Assembly: GCF_014490035.1 (NCBI RefSeq)
Contig: NZ_CP061008.1
Coordinates: 4,960,001-5,024,000 of the forward strand
DNA length: 64,000 nucleotides
Direction: 5' to 3'
Source: Achromobacter xylosoxidans
GTDB taxonomy: Bacteria; Pseudomonadota; Gammaproteobacteria; Burkholderiales; Burkholderiaceae_B
Below the pieces are notes generated by a model that saw only the letters and a list, made by a program, of their open reading frames with translations, was not told where the DNA came from and did not search any database. Made by a program: the position numbers and the translations under genes. Shown in pieces: positions 59,381 to 64,000 of this stretch; position 1 is the stretch's first letter; every line of letters begins with the position of its first letter.

Positions 59381-59413
59381 AAAGCCCCTGCCACGACGCA
59401 GGGGCTTTTTTTT
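59381..59413 (+). terminator. Rho-independent terminator of bamD
   Basis: AAAGCCCCTGC (59381-59391) and GCAGGGGCTTT (59398-59408) with a 6-base loop and a T8 tail. It almost touches the stop of the convergent AraC gene at 59412. Confidence 0.93.
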
Positions 59414-60353
59414 ATGCCGGCGCGCCGCGCCGCAGGGCCTGCGGCGGCTGCCCGTAGATGCGGATGAAGGCGCGGCGCATGCGCTCCGTGTCGCCGAAAC
59501 CCACCCGGCGCGCGATGGCATCCATGCCGGCGTCGCCCTCCTCGACCAGTTCGCGGGCAGCCTCGGCGCGCACGCGTTCCACGGCCTTGGCCGGGGTCTC
59601 GCCGGTTTCCAGCTTGAACTGGCGGCAGAACTGGCGCGGACTCAGGCAGGCCACGCCGGCCAGGCGCTCGATATCCAGGACTTCGTCCAGGTGCTGGCCC
59701 ACGTGCGCCAGCACCTCGCGCATGCGTCCGCTGGCCGGCGCCAGGTCCTGCAGCGCCGAGAACTGCGACTGTCCCCCCGTGCGCCGGTGATAGACCACCA
59801 TCTCGCGGGCGGTGGCGCGCGCGACCGCCTCGCCGTGGTCTGCCTGCACCATGGCCAGCGCCAGGTCGATGCCGGCGGTGATGCCCGCCGAGGTCCAGAC
59901 CGCGCGGTCCTCGACGTAGATGCGGTCCGCTTCCACCGCCAGCGCGGGATGGCGCTGCTGCAGTTCGGCGGCATGGCGCCAGTGGGTGGTCACGCGGCGC
60001 CCTTGCAGGATGCCGGCCTGCGCCAGCACGAAAGCGCCGGTGCAGACGCTGGCCACGCGCCGGCCGCGAGCGTGCGCGGCGCGCAGATAGGCCAGCATGG
60101 CCGGGGCCGCCTGGGGCTCGCGCGCGCCCTGGCCGCCCGGCACCAGCACGGTGTCGGCGCGCAGGCCGCGCCAGGACCGCGTCAACACGGGCACGCCGGC
60201 CGAACAGCGGACCAGGCCTCCCTCGGCCGATGCCACGGCCACCTCATAGGCGCCCGGCACCAGTTCGGCGGCGATCTGGAAGACCGACAGCGGCCCAGCC
60301 ATGTCCAGCAGCTGGAAGTTGGGTACAGGCAAAATGCAGACGCGATGGGTCAT
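59412..60353 (-). CDS. GlxA-type AraC-family regulator with DJ-1/PfpI domain
   Basis: Regulator of 313 residues. An N-terminal class I amidotransferase-like (DJ-1/PfpI) domain (residues 1-170; VCILPVPNFQLLDMAGPLSVF and SVCTGAFVLAQAGIL, with the elbow Cys) and a C-terminal AraC HTH (about 220-305; DIERLAGVACLSPRQFCRQFK, ARRVGFGDTERMRRAF). The N domain is a sensor without known enzymatic need. ATG at 60353. Divergent, 86 bases, from an MFS gene it probably controls. Confidence 0.88.
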   Translation of the reverse strand: MTHRVCILPVPNFQLLDMAGPLSVFQIAAELVPGAYEVAVASAEGGLVRCSAGVPVLTRSWRGLRADTVLVPGGQGAREPQAAPAMLAYLRAAHARGRRVASVCTGAFVLAQAGILQGRRVTTHWRHAAELQQRHPALAVEADRIYVEDRAVWTSAGITAGIDLALAMVQADHGEAVARATAREMVVYHRRTGGQSQFSALQDLAPASGRMREVLAHVGQHLDEVLDIERLAGVACLSPRQFCRQFKLETGETPAKAVERVRAEAARELVEEGDAGMDAIARRVGFGDTERMRRAFIRIYGQPPQALRRGAPA

Positions 60354-60439
60354 GGCATGAAATGAGGGAAAATAGTCATTCTTGCCATAGTTTCCGGCGC
60401 TAGAGTGGGGCCTGTCAATCCTCCGGACTCCCACCAGCC

Positions 60440-61651
60440 ATGACCTCCTCCACGCGCGGCCTGCGCAATGCCCGCATCCTCGCCGTCTGCCAGGGCCTGT
60501 ACATCGCGGCGATCTCCATCGACCTGACCCTGACGGCGCTGACCGGCCAGATGCTGGCGCCGCATCCGGCGCTGGCCACGCTGCCGTTCGCGCTGATCAC
60601 GGTGGCAGGCGCCGCGGTCACCTGGTATGCATCGCTGCTGATGCAACGCATCGGCCGCCGCGCGGGCTTCATGCTGGGATCGCTGGCGGGCGCGGCCGGC
60701 GGGCTGATTTCCGTGGCCGCGGTGTTCGCCAGCGACTTCTGGCTGTTCTGCCTGGGCACGGCGCTGGTCGGCGTGTTCCAGGCCTTCGCGCAGTACTACC
60801 GGCTGGCCGCCGCCGACGCGGTGCCCGCCGAGGCCAAGAGCCGCGCCATATCCGTGGTCTTGACGGGGGGCGTCATCGCCGCCATCGCGGGGCCGGCGCT
60901 GGCGGCCTGGGCCAAGGACCTCTTCCCCGCCGCGATCTTCTCCGGCGCCTATCTGATGGTGGCGCTGCTGGGAGTCGCCAGCGCGCTGCTGCTGATCGCC
61001 TACCGCGACCAGGAAGCCGCCGGCGGCCAGCCCGCCGGCACGCAGGCCGCGGACCTGCCGGCCCGTCCTTTGGGCGAGGTCATGCGGCAGCCGATATTCG
61101 TCGCGGCCCTGGCCAACAACGTCGTGGGTTCGGTATCGATGATGTTCGTCATGACGGCCGCGCCGCTGGCAGCGGTCGCCTGCCAGCACAGCATCGCCGA
61201 CGGCGCCAGCATCATGCAGTGGCATCTGATCGGCATGTACGCGCCGGCCTTCTTCGCCGGCGCGCTGATCAACCGGTTGGGGCTGCCCCGCGTGCTCGGC
61301 ATGGGCATGGCGCTGAACGCGGCCTGCTCGGTGATCGCGATGCAATCGACTTCGCTCACGGCCTTCCACGCGGCATTGTTCTGCCTGGGCGTGGGCTGGA
61401 ACTTCATGTTCGTCGGCGGCACCACGCTGCTGGCGCAGTCCTACCGGCCCGCCGAACGGGCGCGCGTACAAGGGGCCGCCGAAATGCTGCGCTATGCCAC
61501 CACCGCCCTGGCCACGCTGGCCGCGGGCCCGGCGCTCGCGCGCATGGGCTGGGAAACGTTGAATGCCGCCATGCTGCCCATCGTGGGCCTGGCCGCGGTC
61601 ATGACCGGTTGGTGGGCGATGTCGCGGCGGATGGAACGGGTCGCGGCCTGA
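60440..61651 (+). CDS. MFS transporter, YcaD/DHA-like
   Basis: Membrane protein of 403 residues with 12 predicted helices: ISIDLTLTALTGQMLAPHPALATLPFA region, ALITVAGAAVTWYASLLMQRIGRRAGFMLGS with the loop 2-3 MFS motif MQRIGRRAGF. The sequence resembles riboflavin- or metabolite-efflux-like permeases of the 12-helix group. Divergent from the AraC regulator. Substrate unknown. Confidence 0.82.
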   Translation: MTSSTRGLRNARILAVCQGLYIAAISIDLTLTALTGQMLAPHPALATLPFALITVAGAAVTWYASLLMQRIGRRAGFMLGSLAGAAGGLISVAAVFASDFWLFCLGTALVGVFQAFAQYYRLAAADAVPAEAKSRAISVVLTGGVIAAIAGPALAAWAKDLFPAAIFSGAYLMVALLGVASALLLIAYRDQEAAGGQPAGTQAADLPARPLGEVMRQPIFVAALANNVVGSVSMMFVMTAAPLAAVACQHSIADGASIMQWHLIGMYAPAFFAGALINRLGLPRVLGMGMALNAACSVIAMQSTSLTAFHAALFCLGVGWNFMFVGGTTLLAQSYRPAERARVQGAAEMLRYATTALATLAAGPALARMGWETLNAAMLPIVGLAAVMTGWWAMSRRMERVAA

Positions 61652-61662
61652 GGTGGCTGCCA

Positions 61663-61690
61663 GGGGCGCCCGCTGGCGCGGGCGGTCCCC
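61663..61690. terminator. Hairpin between convergent genes
   Basis: GGGGCGCCCGC and GCGGGCGgTCCCC (61663-61673, 61678-61690) form an 11-bp stem with one bulged base and a TGGC loop. No T tract; placed between the MFS and helicase stops. Confidence 0.4.
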
Positions 61691-61720
61691 AGGGCCGGCT
61701 CATTGTGGCGTGAACGGCCG

Positions 61721-63817
61721 CTAGTCCTGCGGTTCCTGTTTGCGCCGGTAAAACGCCAGCACCTCTTCCAGTTCGCGCGTCCGCGCGAACGGCGGCAGTC
61801 CGCGCCACAGGCGCTTGCCATAAGGCTTTTCGACCAGGCGCGCGTCGCCCACCATGAGCACGCCCCAGTCCGATTCCGTGCGGATCAGACGGCCGGCGCC
61901 CTGCTTGAGCGAGATCGCGGCTTCCGGCAGTTGGTATTCCGCAAAGGGATTGCCGCCATGCGCGCGGCAGGCGCGCAGCCGCGCCTCGATGACCGGATCG
62001 TCGGGCGGCGCGAACGGCAGCTTGTCGATCGCTACCAGCGTCAGCACGTCGCCGGGCAGGTCTATGCCTTCCCAGAAACTGGCGCTGCCCACCAGCACGG
62101 GGTGCTCCAGCTTGCAGAAGCGGTCCAGCAGATCGCGGCGCGTGCCCTCGCCCTGCTTGAGCAAGGGCCATTCATGGCCGGCATCGTCGAAGGCATCCGC
62201 CAGCAGATTGGCAACCTTGTCCACCGCGCGCAGCGTCGTGCACAACACCAGCGTGCCGCCCGGGCTGGCCTCCAGCAGCGGCAGCAAGGTCTGCACGAAA
62301 CGATCGAGGAACTGCGGCGACTGCGGTTCGGGCATGCCGCGAGGCACGAACAGCAAGGCCTGTTCGGGGTAGTCGAAGGGCGATTCCCATTTGCCCGTGC
62401 GGGCCTTCTCCAGCCCCAGCTGGCTGGTGAAGTGGGTGAACTCGCCGTTCACGGACAGCGTGGCCGAGGTCATGATCCAGGCCTGGCCCGGCTTGCGGTA
62501 CTTGGAAAAAGCCTGCGCCACCGACAGCGGCGCCGAATGCAGGCGCACATGGTGCTGCCCGTGTTCGACCCAGCGCACCGCCGGACCGGTCCATTGTTCC
62601 GCGGCGGCCGCACCCTCCAGGATGGCGGCGGGCGTGGACAGCCCATCGCCCAGCGCCGATTGCACGGCGGGTTCGGACGCCTGGTCATCGCGGCCCCAGC
62701 CTTCGTCGGCATGGTCCGCGCCCGCCCGTCCCGGCGTGGCCCAGCGTTTCAGGCGCACCGAGATCTCGGCGCCGCTGCGCGCGGCCGCCATCAGGTCCGG
62801 ATGCTTTTCGGCCACCGCGCCCAGCGCCTTGGCCGCGCCGTCCACGGCCTCGCGCAGCGCCAGCAGCGCTTCATCGAATTCCTCGGGATTGGGGATGGCC
62901 TCGAAGGTGGCCTTGCGGCCCGGCATGCGGTCCAGCGGCGCACAGACCAGCCGCAGCTCGCGCGCCGCCGTTTCCACATGGCGGCTGACGTCGCTCCATT
63001 TGGCGGCTTCGCGGGCGTAGGCCAGGCCGGCCGCTTCCAACGCGCGGCCGAAATCCAGCAGTTGGTGCGTGGACACGCTGCTACCCAGGAAGCGGGTGGC
63101 GGTGTCCGGCAGCTGGTGCGCCTCGTCGAAGATCACGGTGTCCGCTTCGGGCAGCAGATCGGTCACGCCCTCTTCGCGCAGCACCAGGTCTGCCATGAAC
63201 AGGGCATGGTTGACGACCACCACGTCGGCTTCCTGCGCCTGGCGGCGCGCCTTCACCACGAAGCAATCGCGGATGCGCGGGCATTCCTGGCCCAGGCAGT
63301 TCTCGCGCGTGGAGGTCACGCGCTGCCAGATGTCGGCGTCTTCCGGCACCTGCGCCAGGTCGCCGCGGTCGCCCGTCTTGGAGATGCCGGCGAATACCTG
63401 GATCTGGCGCAACTGCTGGATTTCGGTGCGCGACTTCAGCGCGCGCTCGTCGCCCTGCAGGCGGTCCAGGTGGTAATGACAGACGTAGTTGCCGCGGCCC
63501 TTGAGCAGCGCGGCCGTCACTGGCGCGGCCAGCGCCGCGCGCACGCGCGGCAGGTCGCGGGCGAAAAGCTGGTCCTGCAAAGTGCGCGTACCGGTGGAAA
63601 TCAGCACCTTGCCGCCCTGGATGAAGGCGGGTACAAGATAGGCCCAGGTCTTGCCGATGCCGGTGCCTGCCTCTGCCACCAAGGTGGCGCGGTCCTGGAT
63701 GGCCTGCCCTATGGCCTGCGAGAGTTCGACCTGCGAAGGCCGGGGTTTGTAGCCAGGCAAGGCCGTGGCCAAAGGGCCTTCGGCATCAAAGAATTCGGAG
63801 ATATCCAGGTCCAGCAT
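61721..63817 (-). CDS. DinG/YoaA-family ATP-dependent DNA helicase (XPD-like)
   Basis: Superfamily 2 Fe-S helicase of 698 residues. Walker A is EAGTGIGKT (about 49-57), Walker B/DEAH is IFDEAHQLPD, and four Cys ligands (NYVCHYH near 113; then RENCLGQECPRIRDCF) form the Fe-S domain. C-terminal motifs include VGSASFWEGIDLPGD and QGAGRLIRTESDWG. It unwinds DNA 5' to 3' and helps repair stalled forks. The sequence fits YoaA/DinG; which of the two is not settled by sequence alone. Confidence 0.92.
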   Translation of the reverse strand: MLDLDISEFFDAEGPLATALPGYKPRPSQVELSQAIGQAIQDRATLVAEAGTGIGKTWAYLVPAFIQGGKVLISTGTRTLQDQLFARDLPRVRAALAAPVTAALLKGRGNYVCHYHLDRLQGDERALKSRTEIQQLRQIQVFAGISKTGDRGDLAQVPEDADIWQRVTSTRENCLGQECPRIRDCFVVKARRQAQEADVVVVNHALFMADLVLREEGVTDLLPEADTVIFDEAHQLPDTATRFLGSSVSTHQLLDFGRALEAAGLAYAREAAKWSDVSRHVETAARELRLVCAPLDRMPGRKATFEAIPNPEEFDEALLALREAVDGAAKALGAVAEKHPDLMAAARSGAEISVRLKRWATPGRAGADHADEGWGRDDQASEPAVQSALGDGLSTPAAILEGAAAAEQWTGPAVRWVEHGQHHVRLHSAPLSVAQAFSKYRKPGQAWIMTSATLSVNGEFTHFTSQLGLEKARTGKWESPFDYPEQALLFVPRGMPEPQSPQFLDRFVQTLLPLLEASPGGTLVLCTTLRAVDKVANLLADAFDDAGHEWPLLKQGEGTRRDLLDRFCKLEHPVLVGSASFWEGIDLPGDVLTLVAIDKLPFAPPDDPVIEARLRACRAHGGNPFAEYQLPEAAISLKQGAGRLIRTESDWGVLMVGDARLVEKPYGKRLWRGLPPFARTRELEEVLAFYRRKQEPQD

Positions 63818-64000
63818 AGCGAGTCAACGGTGAACCGGTGCCGGTTGCGGTTCGGGCGCCAGACACTTGGGTGGGAAAGGACCAAATGATACCCGCTGCC
63901 GGGCCGCGGATTGGCCGCCAGGCTGCCGCGAGGGGGACATATCCGTCCACCCTGGCACGTTTTGTAACAGCGGCTTATGGCACAATCCGCCCCTTGTTTT
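63818..64000. other. Intergenic tail to the right window edge
   Basis: 183 bases upstream of the helicase gene. A gene probably begins to the right, since TTGTAAC and CACAAT occur near 63963-63986, but they are not at promoter spacing. No coding sequence is supported. Confidence 0.3.

Overview
The window is high-GC bacterial chromosome with dense short-spaced operons. The tmRNA tag peptide (ANDERFALAA), a ferrous-iron ftrABCD operon, two Bug-family (TctC-like) receptor proteins and the bamD/rluD/pgeF/phaCBR neighbourhood all point to Alcaligenaceae (Achromobacter/Bordetella-type Betaproteobacteria). No tRNA, rRNA, CRISPR array, insertion sequence or prophage was seen.

Layout. (1) 1-3360: end of ubiG, gph, an MFS exporter and the one-piece tmRNA gene ssrA with its terminator. 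(2) 3387-5399: a LysR regulator divergent from a dienelactone-hydrolase-like enzyme. (3) 5436-20372: a divergent acyl-CoA catabolic cluster. Leftward genes encode a DUF35 protein, a thiolase-fold protein without the usual nucleophile cysteine, an acyl-CoA dehydrogenase, an acyl-CoA ligase, an R-hydratase and two Bug receptors. Rightward genes encode an SDR, a MaoC hydratase, an NDP-forming acyl-CoA synthetase, a second acyl-CoA dehydrogenase, an IclR regulator, an alpha-methylacyl-CoA racemase and a crotonase. The two arms share a symmetric promoter/operator at 12756-12849. (4) 20415-25193: LysR divergent from an FAD monooxygenase, an MFS transporter and an SDR. (5) 25340-34719: wecB, a BcsB-like subunit, NfrB-like glycosyltransferase and NfrA-like outer-membrane protein in one operon, followed by a small secreted protein and, on the other strand, a Tat-type DUF4434 lipoprotein and a YidB-like protein. 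This is a synthase-dependent exopolysaccharide system with a predicted cyclic-di-GMP (MshEN) domain on the synthase, and is the most interesting system in the window. (6) 34828-46618: lytic transglycosylase, DUF455 ferritin-like protein, FemAB/GNAT-like protein, then a cyanophycin locus (DUF1854 protein, ABC exporter-type protein, two tandem cyanophycin synthetases) and a tiny lipoprotein. (7) 47025-47825: small stress-type proteins (CsbD, DUF1328, BON). (8) 47927-53312: PhzF-like isomerase, ftrDCBA, Ntn-hydrolase. (9) 53457-59361: phaR, phaB, phaC, pgeF, rluD and bamD. (10) 59412-63817: GlxA-type AraC regulator, MFS transporter and a DinG/YoaA-type helicase.

How the parts fit together: the window carries two storage polymers (PHA and cyanophycin), one predicted second-messenger-controlled surface glycan, and catabolic modules for alpha-methyl-branched acyl-CoA and aromatic-type substrates. 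Long open frames antisense to real genes are abundant because of the GC content and were not annotated.
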